A stretch of 64,000 nucleotides of DNA, taken from assembly GCA_030549495.1 (NCBI GenBank), contig JAUIRK010000905.1:501001-565000 (forward strand). The letters are read 5' to 3'. A program made the translations under genes and the position numbers. The notes beneath the pieces are model-generated. The model searched no databases. It saw only the letters and a list, made by a program, of their open reading frames with translations, and was not told where the DNA came from. This DNA comes from Nectonema munidae (taxonomy: Eukaryota; Nematomorpha; Nectonematoida; Nectonematidae). Numbering within the stretch: position 1 is the first letter of the stretch; each line of letters opens with the position of its first letter. Below are positions 10,660 through 23,707 of the stretch, one piece after another.

Positions 10660-11690
10660 ATAAAATGTGTTATTCCTGTATCTGTTTATACTAGAGATCT
10701 GCAATATATATACAATGGATTAATAATTTTAATTTCTATTATGCACCAAACTGTATGCATGCATGCACGCATTTTCTTTATCACACACAAACAAAGAGAG
10801 AATGTGGAAGAAAAATACAGTAACTGCTCTCAAATACAGCTTCCTCTAAGAAGTTGGAGCTTCATTTCCCAATTCCCATTTGATGGCTCCAGAAATTTAT
10901 GGCTAACACACAAATAAAGCAAAAAAATATTGATAAATTCAGAAATTGGCATGTCTAGGCTAGCAATGAATCAAGACTATAAATAAGTTTTTTAAAAAGC
11001 AATTATAAATATATTTCATGGATTGGTTATCAAAACAAAATAGATCCGCTTGGAAATGAAATTCAAAACTGTTGTTTGGTTTAATAAAACAATATTTTAA
11101 GCCCTGTCCTAAAATTCCTGGGAAATTAGAAAATATGAAAATACCCCTGAAAATCTTACTAAAATTGAAAAGGCAAGAAATACACCTTCTATAACTGAAA
11201 ATGATGTGTTCAACTGTTATTTCAGATTCTAGAGATACCATGTTACAACTCAAGAGACAACAATAAGAGTGAGAAGTAAATAGATTTCCCAAAATTTAAG
11301 TAATGTATAAAGTAGGTATGATTATAGAACTCAGTCAGTTAGGATTTTGTTTATCATCACATCTATTTGATCTTATTAACAGAGTTGCAGTCGAAGGCAA
11401 AATAACAGGCTCCGACTACTAGTTACAAAAATCTGGCAACTCCAAAGGAGGCGTACGAAGAAATATAGCTCAGGGGACAACAATTTTTAGGAGGCACAAG
11501 AATTTACGACTTCTTAAGGTTTTTAAATTATAAATACAAATAAAGTAAACATTTTTATGTCAAATATTATTTTATATTTTTAATTCTATTTTATTCTAAT
11601 AAATTCAAAATATTTCTTAACTGGGCTCCATGAAATATTTTTAGGCGTCCACAGATAAATAATATGATCGCTGAAAAACGTGTTCAATAT
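10660..11690. other. Gene-free stretch
   Basis: Nothing recognisable. Open frames at 10633-10917 and 10960-11292 lack similarity to any family I know and lack convincing start or splice contexts. Confidence 0.4.
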
Positions 11691-11694
11691 ATTC

Positions 11695-11960
11695 GAGATT
11701 ACACCACTATATAAACCCAACTACTCCTCAAAGCTGGTGTAATAGTGGACCTTCATACTGCACTCAGCAGTGTGATGCCCATGAGGCTCTGGTACCTTTA
11801 GAGCTGGAGCCTCTTTGGGTAATTTAGCCATAGAAACTTTATGCTATGTCTACGACCACTTGATAACACTGGCAAATGACAGGAATCAATGGAGAGTCAT
11901 ATGTCAAAGTGAAGCAAATGCTCAGTAAATGGGTGCTGCTAAAGGCGACGAGACGACGAC
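11695..11960 (+). repeat. GC-richer interspersed repeat, LINE 3'-end-like
   Basis: This patch is clearly richer in GC than its surroundings. A plus-strand frame near 11845-11925 reads YDHLITLANDRNQWRVICQS. That resembles the ANDRxxWR segment at the C-terminal end of some non-LTR retrotransposon proteins. It ends in a GACGAGACGACGACGAGG tract like the short-repeat tails of RTE-type elements. It is either a LINE 3' fragment or a SINE with such a tail. Confidence 0.4.
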
Positions 11961-13500
11961 GAGGTTACACATGTATCATACATATTTACTAATAAATGAT
12001 AAAGTTAATGAAGGAAAGAACAGTATTAAGATATGGCAGCTAATCATCTATATTTGTGATTCATTTAAAATTACATGTAAAAACTTATTTTATGTTATCT
12101 ATAATTTGGTTACCTGAATTCTAACTTTGTTTGTGAGTTGTTTTTCAATGATGAACGGTACTTATAACTAGTTTTCTTAAATAAATTATAAAAAAATACT
12201 AAAATTTAGTTAATTATTTCCAATAGAGTATTTGGAAGCAAAAGTTATTTTTGGTGAAAGGCGGTTTTTGCCCCTCCTCAGCATGCCCTCTAGACACGGA
12301 TCTGCTTAAAATCAGTGAACTAGGTATGGAAAATTGGATTAAAAAGGGTAGGAAACCATTATTATATTACTATTTAAGTCTAAAATATCCCGTTTAAATT
12401 TTTATCGATTATATATTAATACAAATAAATTATGTCAAGGGCCTGAACGCTCTCTTAGTACGCCACTGCTCCTATAAATTTAAACCCAATTCTTACTTTA
12501 GATTTGGACAAAAAAGAAGCTATTCGGCAGGCTAAGAAAAAAATTTTTTTTTTAAATACTCAAAAAATTATTTATCTCCAATCGCTTTAAATTATTTGGT
12601 ATAATAAAAATACGGAACGAATTAATAAACAATTAGACAGAAAGACTATAGAAAAGGGGGTTTTAAGGGAATAAAAACTACTGAGGCATTAAATTATAGT
12701 CATCTAATTCTCGGTAATAGTAATGCCTATATAATAATAGTACACATAAATAAATATATTATATTTTTATAAAACAAAAAAAAATTTTATTTATCAAAAG
12801 AACTTTCTGGAGTAAAACTAGTGTTAAAATAATTTAAGTTTTTATATTCAAGTAAAAAAAGAGGGGATTCATTTTTATAGACAAAAAACATGAATTGAAT
12901 ATATAGCTAAAACATACATATATTATATATACAGGAAATGTTACCACCGGTTGGAGATCTTTAAAAATATTAAAATAACTTTAAAAGAGTAAAACAAAGT
13001 AAATTGACAAAATAGTTAACAATATATAAAGATAAAAATATGAAGTAGTATTGATAAATTTAATATAAAGTTTTAAAGCAGTAAAATAAATAAAATATCC
13101 AAAAAAATACTGTTGTTTGTAAGCTATAGGATTATTTTATATTCATTCGATATTTTTAAATAAAATAAGCAGGAAATTTAAATTATAAAAAATAATTTTT
13201 AAACTTTTTTTATTGAATAAAACTTAAATTGAACTATATTGTTTATCGGTTTTGTCATTGAGAAAATAAAATTAGCATAAGTTAGTCGTAGTTTGTCATA
13301 TCTTGACAGCTATCCAATAAACTATCCTTATCTCTCAGAAGAAAGAGCTAATATTTTCAGTTTTAAAGAAGAAGAAGAAGAAATTTTATGGATAATATAA
13401 AATTTGAATATTGGCATAAAACTATATTATCAATGAATGAAAAGAATAAATTTCGAGGCTTTACAATAGAGGCGAAAATTTTTTTTCAAATTTACTTTGA
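11961..13500. other. AT-rich gene-free stretch with one hAT-like end
   Basis: The sequence TACGCCACTG at 12461-12470 equals the right end of hAT MITEs elsewhere in the window. The matching left end is not visible. The rest is AT-rich DNA without exons. Confidence 0.4.
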
Positions 13501-13544
13501 GTGATGTGTTTTTTGCTGTTAATAGCATAAAGAAGAGTAGTGTA

Positions 13545-14900
13545 CAGTCTTCAAACTTGCTCCAATTTTATTAATTGGTTTCAATTCTTGCCTTGAATTC
13601 TCTATTTTTCCTAACATTTTTAAGTTTCCTAAGATAATCCCCATCTTTAAGAAAGAAATAAACAAGAATTATCCAACTATAGGCCTATTTCGATAATTTC
13701 ATCTCTCTTCAAAGTTTTTGAAAAATTACTTTTGATTAAAATGTTCTCCATAAACAATATAATATTTTCGAGGCAGTTTGTTAAAAAACCTAGATGATAA
13801 ATTGTCAGTTATTTCCTTGTTTCTTGATATGTCAAAGGCCTTCGATTCTGTTTCTCATAATCTACTAATTTTTAAACTCCATCGCCTTAGCTTTGACATG
13901 AAAGCTTGCGAGTTTTTGAATTCATACTTGACTGCAAGATTCCAATGTGTGTCTGTTAATCATACTTTGTCTAACTTTCTTCCGATTAGTTGTGGAGTTC
14001 CACAAGGCTCAATTCTTGCCCCCATTTTGTTCACAATTTACATGAATGATTTGTATAAAGTTTGTGAGTTCTTACAACTTTTCATTTATGCTGATGACAT
14101 TTCAATTTTAGTTCCTTTTAAAAACTCAATTGACCGTTTTTGCTTTTATAATGTTTTTAACTGGCTCGGTCATAATTGCCTTATTATTAACAAAGACAAA
14201 AGTAAAGTCATGCTTTTTTCAAATAAATCTAACCTTGTTTTACCTGACTTCGGCTTTCAACTTGTTGATACAATAAACTTTTTGGGTCTCGTGATTGATA
14301 ACAAATTAAGTTGAAAATCGCATACTTTTAATGTTTTGTCTAAACTCAATTCTGTTATTGGAAAATTGAAAGTTTACAAAAATATACTTCCTTTAAAAAT
14401 CAAGCTTTTAGTGTATACTTCATTGTTTTTGCCACATCTTCTTTATGGTGTTGAAATCTTGTGCGACTCTAATTGTAAAAAGGTTATTGTTGCCCAAAAA
14501 AACCTATTCGAGTTATTTTTAACAAACATTTCTTTTATCACACAGCTGGTCTTTTCTCCTCTTGGAGGATTCTAAAATTTGATCAATTCTATAAACTCGT
14601 TTAGCCCTCTTCATTTCCTAGTTTTTCAGTGATAAATTGCCTGTGGAGTTTTCAGATTGGTTTATCATAAATTATAATAATCAAAAGTAAACATTAATAA
14701 ATTCTGGTTGTTTATCCTTGCCACGATATAGACTTCGCAGTTCTAATTTTTCTTTGAAATTTAGATCCTGTAAACTTTGGAATACTCATCTTAGATTTTT
14801 TATTACCTTGTTTGATTCTCCTTTCATCGTTAAAAAAAACTAATTTCCTCATTTTTTGTATAACACTTTAATTATCTTAAACTTTTGTGCTTTCTAGTAT
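13545..14900 (+). mobile_element. Degraded LINE (non-LTR retrotransposon) reverse transcriptase
   Basis: The plus strand encodes a reverse transcriptase. Upstream remnants of the fingers motif (KIIPIFKKE, then a broken PISI-like segment) are followed by an open block at 13778-14314 with FLDMSKAFDSVSHNLL, GVPQGSILAPILFTIYMNDL and the catalytic FIYADDISIL. After a stop, 14318-14575 continues with the RT thumb and downstream region (VIGKLKVYKNILPLKIKLLV). The 5' endonuclease is missing. The motif style is that of the jockey/CR1 superfamily. It differs clearly from the RNase H-bearing LINE at 23507. Several stops and frame changes show it is old. Confidence 0.8.
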
Positions 14901-15900
14901 TATACAACTGGTTTATCCAGCCATTTTTTTATTTTGTTCATAAACAATATTGATTTAACATAAAACATTGTACTTCTATAATATCAACATTTTTATCCTT
15001 CAATTATATTAACGTAATTCATTTTTGTTTGCAATATGGTTGACAGAATCTAAGTGGTTCTTATGAACTTTTTTTTGCCATTCCAAAACATGCAAAATGT
15101 CTTTTCTGCTTTATTTTTTCACCACAGCTTAAAACTAAATTCTGTAATATTTCAACACATGTTTAATATTTGGCTTGTTGTTTCTTGATGTATGTATCTT
15201 CTTCTTCTTTATAAGCTGTACAAGAGACCCTAATCAAAATTGTGCGAATAAGGTTGAAGCGTGTCGTAATAAGATTATTCTTGGTTTAATTTTAGATAGT
15301 AAAATCCATATACTCTGTTCAGTTTTTCAAGGTTATGCTTCCATTAGATACGATGCTGACTACTAAAAAATATATCCAAAATACCTTCTCTTAAATCTTT
15401 CTGGAACCAGAAAACGAATTATGGGTAACGAAACGCTTTGGATCAAATAAATAATTAAACCTAGCTTAAATTCTAGCCATGATTATCTCTTAAGGTAATT
15501 GATGCCTTAAGAGACATGAGGAATAGTATATATATCTTCTCTTCAATCACGTTGTATCACTTTCCTTTCTTTTTATCCAAAGTTCAAAATAAAGCCTTTT
15601 TCTTTATTAGAGCTGATTAACTTTTCACCATCGTCTTCTATAGATCAATTGAATAAAATGTTTTCATATTTACATTTTACTTATTGTTAAGAAGAAAAAG
15701 AAGAACTTTATTATTGGAAAAAAGAGAGAGAGAGATTAATAGACAAAAAACACAAAAAAATTTCATTAAAAAAACAATTTCATAAGTTGTAAATAAAAAA
15801 ATATATCACATCACAGAAATAAAAAGTCAAGACAACGGTTGCAATGAAATAATAATTTGCAATGAGATACATTGATAAATGTATCATTAAAAAAAAAATA
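14901..15900. other. AT-rich gene-free stretch
   Basis: Possible 3' remains of the preceding LINE near its start. GA and poly-A microsatellites lie around 15690-15900. No exon is seen. Confidence 0.4.
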
Positions 15901-16257
15901 CAGTCGACTCTCCTAAAACCGAGCGTTCGGAAAACCGGATCTCACACTAAACCGAACTTTATTTGAAGTCCAAAATTATTTTTGATGATTTGTTATTAAC
16001 TCTTATGAATACGGAATTTTCCAGAATTCCGAATGCCGAATTTTTTTCTGTAAAAATGTTGAAAATTATATTCTAGGAAATCGAACTTTTCACAAAAAAA
16101 GGTTTTAGGAGGTAAAGAAAGCCAAACTTTGTTTTTAAAAAATGATATCATTTTTTTACTTGTAATGAATCATACCCATTTTTTTAAGTTTACTTAATTT
16201 TCTATATATTTTTTATTCGTTTTTCAACTCTACAATAATAGTAATTACGATACTAGA

Positions 16258-18270
16258 TTTTGCTTTTCAGATGATCTAACCTTCATCTTTACCTCAAATT
16301 CTCAAAAAGAAAACATAATGAACATCAACTCTATCTTTAACACGCTAACTTTTGCAGCCGATTTATTAAAAGTAAAATTTAACGCAACAAAATCAACTCT
16401 TATACACTTCACACGAACACATTCCCTTCACCTCCCACTATTAACATCGAGCGATATCCTCATCCAACCATATTCCTCCATAAAATATTTAGGGCTCACC
16501 TTTCAATCAAACCTAAAATGGTCATCCCACTTCAAAAACACCACAAACTACCTTCAACTCTTTTCTCTCTTAGTAAAAGTATATCTTATAAATGGGGCCT
16601 AAGTATTCAAAACTCATCTTTTATATACAAAACAATCATCCTACCTACGCTTGAGTATGCCATTCTTTCATGGGGCCTATCATTAAACTACCCCTCATCA
16701 CTAACTTATCTAAATAAAATCCACAGCCTTTGCCTCATCACAATGACCAGGGCCTACAAAACATCCCCTACTAGAATCTTAGAATTCTTCACGAACTGCT
16801 TTCCTCTAACCATTCATCTCAAACAAACGGTTACCAAAAAATAGATCATGACACGCATCGAACCAAATTCTTATCTTAAGTCCTTCTATTTCCATAACAC
16901 TCAAATTACTCCCTCTCAAACTTACTACAAATCCTTACTCCAACAATTTTCGTCTTCTCCCAACAAAATTCTCATCCAACCCAAAATCAATCCACTACCT
17001 TTATTTCACCCTTCCTTACATTTACATTTCTCTCTTCACAACTGTTTCATCTAATCCATCGCTAAACTTCTAATTACAACCAGCTCCAACTTTAACTCAA
17101 CTTCATTAAGAATATTCCTGGATAGCTCAAAAATCGCAAACAAATCTTTCCATGCTTTTGCACTTTTCAAAGGCTCTTCTCCTTTCCCTATTTACTCAAA
17201 AACGTTGGCCATTGATCCCTCTCTTCCAATATATAGTGGTGAATGCTATGCCCTGCTACATGCTTGCGATTACATAAGCCAAAATAAGTTTTCCTTTAGA
17301 CATTACAACACACTACACTTCTTTACAGACTCACAAAACATCAATAAAAGACCTAAGCTCTAAACTCACTTACTTATCAAATTACTTTGAAATACACCTC
17401 TACTGGTGCCCAGCTCACTCAAACATTCTAGAAAACACTTATGTAGATAAGCTAGGAAAAAAAGTACCCTCAAATACACCTTATATCCCAGTTACCTCAT
17501 TTCCCCTAGAAACCTATACCTCTCTACTTAGATCTAACATTCAATACCTTAGACAAGAACTCATCCAATCCTCACCCTCAATTTTCTTCCAACATATAAA
17601 CAATCCAAACCAAATTCTTGACATTTCGTCAAAAATGAAATTCTTCACACCACAACTGCTAATCAGATAGCTATCCGAACACTGCCCCTGCAACTCCTAT
17701 TTCTACCACATCAAAAAATCACCAAGCAATCTATGTAGATTCAACTGCAATCAACAAGAAACACCCCATCTTCTACTTTCCTGTTGCCACTACAACCCCG
17801 CAAGAACTTCATTTCTTTCACTATCCGTCAAAACTTTCAATCGCCCACCATCTCATTTCTACGAACTACTTTCATATCCGAACCTCCTGCCCTAAACTCT
17901 CTCATTATCTTCATAGAGTCAAACTTGCAATCTCCGTACCCAGAGACTTCATATACCACATAAACTCACTTAAAAAAAATCTACAAAAATAACAACACTA
18001 TTTTCTTTTATTTAAGACCTATATTCTTTAACACTCACCGACTATCTTTGCTCAATCAATCATCCTTCAATTACCACATTAAAAATCCAAATTTCTACGC
18101 TTCAAACTCCCTCAACAACTAACCAATTTCTCCAAAGTCCCTCATTCCTAATCAATTCACAAGCCAAATCAATACACTCCTTTCGAACTTCAACTTTATA
18201 CCTTTTCAAGCATTTCACAAGCATATGGAGAAGTCCGATAGTGCTTAGATATTTCTTCCTACCTACCTAC
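16258..18270 (+). mobile_element. 5'-truncated LINE, same family as the 23507 copy
   Basis: It is flanked by a perfect 13-bp target-site duplication, TTACGATACTAGA, at 16245-16257 and 18271-18283. It starts just before the RT catalytic box (CFSDDLTFIF) and continues through the RT thumb, an RNase H domain (ECYALLHA, FTDSQN and YWCPAHSN are recognisable) and a C-terminal HCPCNSYFYHIK zinc-like segment. The product is broken by several stops and frame shifts. The 3' end is a short CTACCTACCTAC tail. 5' truncation is normal for LINE insertions. Confidence 0.88.
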
Positions 18271-18274
18271 TTAC

Positions 18275-20545
18275 GATACTAGAACGCCCGTGAAAAATGA
18301 TTACCCTGACTGTTAGGGTCAAATTGACATTTAAAAAAAATTATGTATCATATGTACATAATATGTATAATTATGTATTATTTATGTATCTAAGATATGT
18401 AAAAACTTTAAATATAAAAATAAATGTTTATTTTTTTATAGCAGTATAAATTTGGAAAATAAACTTTACTGATCAAACATCAATTAAAGTGAAATTAATT
18501 TATACATATTTTAAACAAATAAACTTTTTTATCTTTATGAACTTCCCACATACTATTTTTTTTACACTTATCACACTGTATATTTGACTTGTTTTGTTTA
18601 CAATTGGATTTTATTTGACAATTTTTTCTTTTTCCATCATTACTTGTACTTTAATATCGTTTTTGAGCGGTATCTTTGCCATTTTCAGATGAAATATGAG
18701 CTTCAACTAACTCTTCTTCCAACTTCTGTATGAAATCTCTTCTTGGAACTTTAGATTTGCACGTTTTATTATAAAGAAATTGCTGCCAGATCAAGTAAAT
18801 TATGAAAGGTGTGTACTGGTCATCTTCTTGAAGCTGCTTTTACACTATATTTTCTTGCCATTTGATCTAATACATCCACACTGTATTTTGTTTGATTGTA
18901 AAAATCAATAGTGTTCGGTATATGTTTTGTATCTGAGCTTGAAACAACATTTTTGTGTAAACTACTTAGAACATTTTTGTTTTTTTACCTTGATAAACTG
19001 TCAAGCTTATGTTCTCATTTTCAAAGGCTATTGTTTGATAAAGTGCTAGTCGAAGATTTTTTAATGATTTGGGAACTTCTCTTCTTGCTTTATTTAACGT
19101 ACCAACAGTTGTTATCTTCTTTTTTCCAAATCTTTTGCCAATTTCAAAGAAGTGAAAAAGTTATCATACGTGACATTTCTACCGCTGTTCAGATAAGGAT
19201 TCAAAAGTTTAATTACCACATTTTCGGATATACGTGTTTAACGATTTTTTTGGCCCAAATATGGAAAACACGTTCAAAAGATATTTAGTTTTAACATCAA
19301 CAAGAAGACACATTTTTTGTCCATACTTATCAGGTTTAGAGTGTATAAACTGAGTAAAAGGACATCTTGTTTTACTTGGAAATAGCTGTTCGTCGATGCA
19401 AAGTTACTCATAAGGAACAAAGTTCGTTTGGCAATTTGAAACAAAACGATACTATATTTCAGAAATTGCTCCAAATTTATCCGTTTCTAAGAGGAGAGAG
19501 CGATTGCTTTTTATATCAAAACGTAAAAATCTTTGTATTTCACAAAAACGAGAACGACTCATTTTTTCTTTGCAAAAGTTCAAATCCCATGTTTTAGACC
19601 AAAGTAAGTGAACATCTAATCCACACAAACCAGTTACTCCTCGTGCATATAAAATAGCTATGAAAGCTTCTAATTCTTGAATTGATATATTCCAAGAAGG
19701 ATCAGTCAGGATATCTTGTGCTTGTAATTCAGTACACTTTTTTATCTTGTTCAGCATGAAATGATCAATAAAAAGTCTCCAAGATGAAAGGAAGGATTTC
19801 TTCTCAATACTTCTTTTTCCATGACTTGTTGAACCTCAAGTATCTTTGATGCATATTGATGCTCTGCCTGCAGAAGAGAAAGGATTTTCTATCAGTTTCC
19901 AGATAGATCCATCAGGAGTTCCATATTGTTTATCAAGAGCAAAACTTTTTTTCCTTTTTACACTTTTTACATAAAAAGTAGAATCTTCATTGTTTTCTGT
20001 AGCACTTGAAGAATACGATGAAGATATACTTTTTTGAACTTGAAAAGAAGAATCGGAGTTAGAAATCTCACCACCACTTGACTCATCTGAAGGCATGTTT
20101 GTGTAGTTATCAAGTTTTTTTGTTTCCATCAAAAATTCAACAAAATAAAGTAACAAATATCAATTTTTGCGCAAAATCTAAAAAAGCAGAAATATATATA
20201 TATAAAATTGCTGCATGTGTAAATCAATCAAAAATAAAAAATTACAGTAATTAATCATGCCACAATATTATACTCATACTTTTTGCTCACCTCAAACCTA
20301 TCAATTTGAAAAAAAATAATATGTACATAAAAAAGGGTCAATTTGACCGCATGGGCGTTGTAGTAATATTCACTAAAAATTATCACAAAAACAAAATTTT
20401 TTTCATACTAATGGCATAGAATTATTTATTTTTATAAAATAAACAAAGTGAAAAATGATCAAATGATCAGTTTGATGAAATTGAAAAAAAAATCAATTAT
20501 GAAAAAATTGATTGGTCAAAATGACCCTGCTGTGTGTTCTAGTGT
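18275..20545 (-). mobile_element. piggyBac (PGBD4-like) transposon relic, right-hand portion
   Basis: Minus-strand pieces of a piggyBac transposase lie in order. First comes an acidic N-terminal region at 19836-20156. Next is a block at 19452-19757 with LEAFIAILYARGV, LLWSK and MSRSRFCEIQRFLRFD. Then come CIDEQLFPSKTRCPFTQFIH, a catalytic-core motif, and a C-terminal cysteine cluster down to about 18550. Several stops and frame shifts interrupt it. Subterminal GGTCAAATTGAC repeats occur at both sides. The right end CACTAGAAC (minus strand) abuts TTAA at 20546-20549. The left end ATACTAGAAC abuts TTAC, which looks like a mutated TTAA and was later duplicated by the LINE insertion. Confidence 0.8.
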
Positions 20546-20729
20546 TTAAAAAAATTACAGTAGATTTTGAATTTAAGTAAGAACCTTATAGCACTTTGAT
20601 AAAATGGTGTTTTTTCAGATAAATCTTTTTTTTCCATTTTTCCTTAAATACGGTAAAACTTACTCTGTCCTAACTTACCCTATAATTGTAAATAGAAAAT
20701 CTGAAATAGGTAAATTACTCTAAACGGTA

Positions 20730-21312
20730 CAGTGGTGTAGCCAGAAAATAAAAGTTGGAAGGGCAGACAAAGAATTTGGGGGCAGATATTTTTATACATA
20801 AAGCAGGCATTTTTACCAAAAAATAATGTAGTACATGTGGTTAAAGTAGTTAAAGCACATACACTTTAAGAATTTCAGTAATGTGATATCAATAAAAAAA
20901 ATCATTTTTGGAAATCATGAAGTATCACCCAAATTTATTTTTTGTCAGTTTTTTTCAAAAAAGTTTAATCTTTCTTTACTTTCTGGAAAAAAAATTTAAG
21001 ATTTCATCGTTGACAATATTTTTGTAAACACTTTCAGATACAAAACAAGCATATGATTCTTCTTTCTTTCATGTAGCATTGAGTATCGTTGACTTCTTAA
21101 AACTCTTTGTTTTACAGTTATTGGCATAATATCCGTTGTTAGAGAGTCGTCAACTGAACAAAATGTTAGTTGGAAGACTTTATTTTTGTTAGTAAAAATA
21201 TACTAACAGAGATTGAGGACGCCAAACAACTGTACATATATCAAAACATTCTAAAAATTCAAAAGGAATTTGTGGGGGGCAGAAAAAATATTTGTAGGGG
21301 GCTACGCCTCTG
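20730..21312. mobile_element. hAT MITE, 583 bp
   Basis: It begins CAGTGGTGTAGCCAG and ends GGGGGCTACGCCTCTG, which are classic hAT-type inverted ends. Flanking 8-mers AAACGGTA (20722-20729) and AAACGGTT (21313-21320) are a target-site duplication with one change. There is no transposase. Confidence 0.88.
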
Positions 21313-21819
21313 AAACGGTTAAAGGTTTTTCTGTAGTTTCCATTTATATATTTTTTTATTGTTTTTCAAAAAATCAATGACTTTCTCGCAGTGTGAATGG
21401 AATTTAGTAAATAAAATTATTTAGTTATTTTTCTATTTTTACATAATAAAAGTGTTTTTACAACAATACACAACAAAGACAAAGAAGAATATATACTTTC
21501 TTTGTTTTTTTTGTTTCTTATAAGATTTATTATATGCATTGTATATGAATAAACTGAAAGCGACTTTAATTAGTCTTAAGTGTGTTCGTATATTACATTG
21601 TACTGACTAATGTAATTTACCTTTTTTAAAAAAATACACAAGATAAAATAAAAATCGGAAATCCAAAGTAGATTTGTTGTTTAAAAGATAAAACTGGAGA
21701 GATTAGCTCAAAAATTTTGTTTTAATAGAAAACAACATAATTCCACAAAACTGGACGATAAAGAAACCGAACTTTTTAGTTGGTCCCCGAGATGTCTGGT
21801 TTTGGGAGAGTCGACTGTA

Positions 21820-22213
21820 ATATAAAAATAATCAAAAAGTTTCCTTACCTTGCAAGAACACACAGAAAAATATCTTATATTGACAAAGGAACTAGAAAAT
21901 ATTTTTCCTTACATAAAACATTTCCTTCCATTTATAATAATATTTTTAATTCAGAAAGGTGTCGTTTAATTTTCGTTAATCTTTATCTTAAATTGATTTA
22001 CGGTTAAGAAGGCTAACTTAAGCCATCTCTAATTAAGACTATGAAGGTTAATTCAACCAATTTCTTTTCTTGTTAAGACTTTTTTTATAAATCCACTTTA
22101 GCAATCAATATGCTAATATTAAGGACTTTGATCATCGCATTTGTTATTCAAATCGAATTTCTGTTATTTTGACACTAAAAAAATAATAATCTTCATTAAT
22201 GTTAGTTATCTTT
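21820..22213. other. AT-rich gene-free stretch
   Basis: No exon or element end is recognised between the Tigger-like element and the SINE. Confidence 0.4.
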
Positions 22214-22365
22214 GGGGCGTGAGTATGGTTGGTTAAATATTAGGTTTCGATCACTCAAGGTTTTGAGTTCGAAATACCATCAAGTCTCCTTTCTTCATAG
22301 TTCGATTCAATTGTGTCTTCTCGATGATAACACCCTACTCTATATTTACTTGTATCACCTCTAAA
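22214..22365 (+). repeat. tRNA-derived SINE, family B (plus-strand copy)
   Basis: It contains GCGTGAGTATGGTTGGTTAA, a B-box-like GAGTTCGAAAT, then CATAGTTCGATTCAATTGTG and GATGATAACACCCTAC. The order is the same as in the minus-strand copy at 10375-10535. The B box is partly eroded. Confidence 0.65.
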
Positions 22366-23217
22366 TAATTATTTTATCTTTACCTTTTATTTCCGAGCTA
22401 TTTATAGGTTTTTTCAAAAATGTTATTGGGCATTGTAACAAATCTTAAAATGTATTCGATAACTAAATACCAATTTCTATTATTTCAAAAATAAGGTAAT
22501 ACAAATTTAAATTTTAGATAACAATCCATTTGCAAAATTAAAGCACTTAATCTTGTATTCTTAATTTCATACAACATATCTCAAGATTCCATCCTTCTGC
22601 AACTTCACACCTATCTATATTTATTATACTTTCTAAGGCAATTTATTTTATTAATAAGAGATTGCTTACTTATATAGACTTGGATTTCGTTCGTATGTTT
22701 TATCTAGGCATAATAGTTTTCTAACAATTCAGTCTCAATGTAATTATAATAAAAATATTTTTTCTTAAATTTTTTATATCTAAGACAGCATTCCTCAAAT
22801 ACTAGGCACTTTTAATTAAATTATTTTCATTAATGATGTTTCTAATGTAGTTAATAACATTTCTAATGATTAAAATTTTTCTATTTTATTTAAAAAATAA
22901 TAAGGAAAATGCTTATTCACAAAAAAATCCTCTTATTTACCTTCCATAGGAAAGATTCTATATTTGAAAAATAAAAATTTAAATCAATTAATGTGTTTTT
23001 TTATATTTATTTTAAAAATTTTCGATTTGTTTTATTCTCTCTTAAACTCAAGGTTTAGAATAAAGTTGGAGCCGTTTAGAAAGAAAAATTGTTAAAACAA
23101 AACTTTTTGAGAAGAGAAAATTAAAAAGAACAATAAACTTTTCAATTTTATTTTTTTTTTACTTCTTTTTATTTTTATTTTTTTAAATGAAAAATGATTT
23201 TTTTGTATGAGTCTAGT
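22366..23217. other. AT-rich gene-free stretch
   Basis: Very AT-rich with long T and A runs. No exon is recognised. Confidence 0.4.
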
Positions 23218-23512
23218 AGAGTTTGGGTAAAAAGTCACGCCCCTTTTTACCCAAACTCTTTTCAAAATGTAAAAATAATTGAATTATTTGATTATTTTTA
23301 AAGAATAGAGCGTTTTCACATTTTTTTTCAGGTCTTAAGTGAAATATAAGTTTTTATATGCTATTTTTGGATTCTTCACATTTCGTTAATAAAATAATTT
23401 ATTTAATATTATAAATATAAATTATTATAATATTGATATTATAAATATTATTTTATAATTATTATAAATTATAATAATTTATTATTTATTTATTTAAAAT
23501 TAAAAAGTATCC

Positions 23513-23707
23513 CCACATTGTAATTACTGCGGAGACAGAGGGCACTCGATTGAGTCATGCATTTTTGCTAAAGATCCCTCTAAAATCTCTTGCTCCAACT
23601 GTCACCAAAAACACTCTTCCACTTCCGACACATGCCCTCACCGCATACAACATATAAAAAACATGCATGACTTACACTCTAACATAATCAAAAATTTCAT
23701 ATGCTGA
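23513..23707 (+). CDS. LINE ORF1 (gag-like) C-terminal fragment
   Basis: The open frame enters from the truncated 5' end and encodes PHCNYCGDRGHSIESC, a CX2CX4HX4C zinc knuckle. CSNCHQKHSSTSDTC and about 20 further residues follow before TGA at 23705-23707. Such knuckles bind RNA in LINE ORF1 proteins. The stop overlaps the ORF2 start in the string ATGCTGA. Confidence 0.75.
   Translation, partial: PHCNYCGDRGHSIESCIFAKDPSKISCSNCHQKHSSTSDTCPHRIQHIKNMHDLHSNIIKNFIC

Larger units (their letters stand above)
15901..21817. mobile_element. Tigger-like TIR element (about 1 kb) filled with nested insertions
   Basis: The left end CAGTCGACTCTCCTAAAACC begins at 15901 after TA. The right end, read on the minus strand, is CAGTCGACTCTCCCAAAACC, ending at 21817 before TA. 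Such ends and a TA duplication are typical of pogo/Tigger elements. Removing the inner piggyBac with its LINE (about 16249-20545) and the hAT MITE (20730-21312) leaves roughly 1 kb without transposase. It is therefore a non-autonomous copy. Confidence 0.8.
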
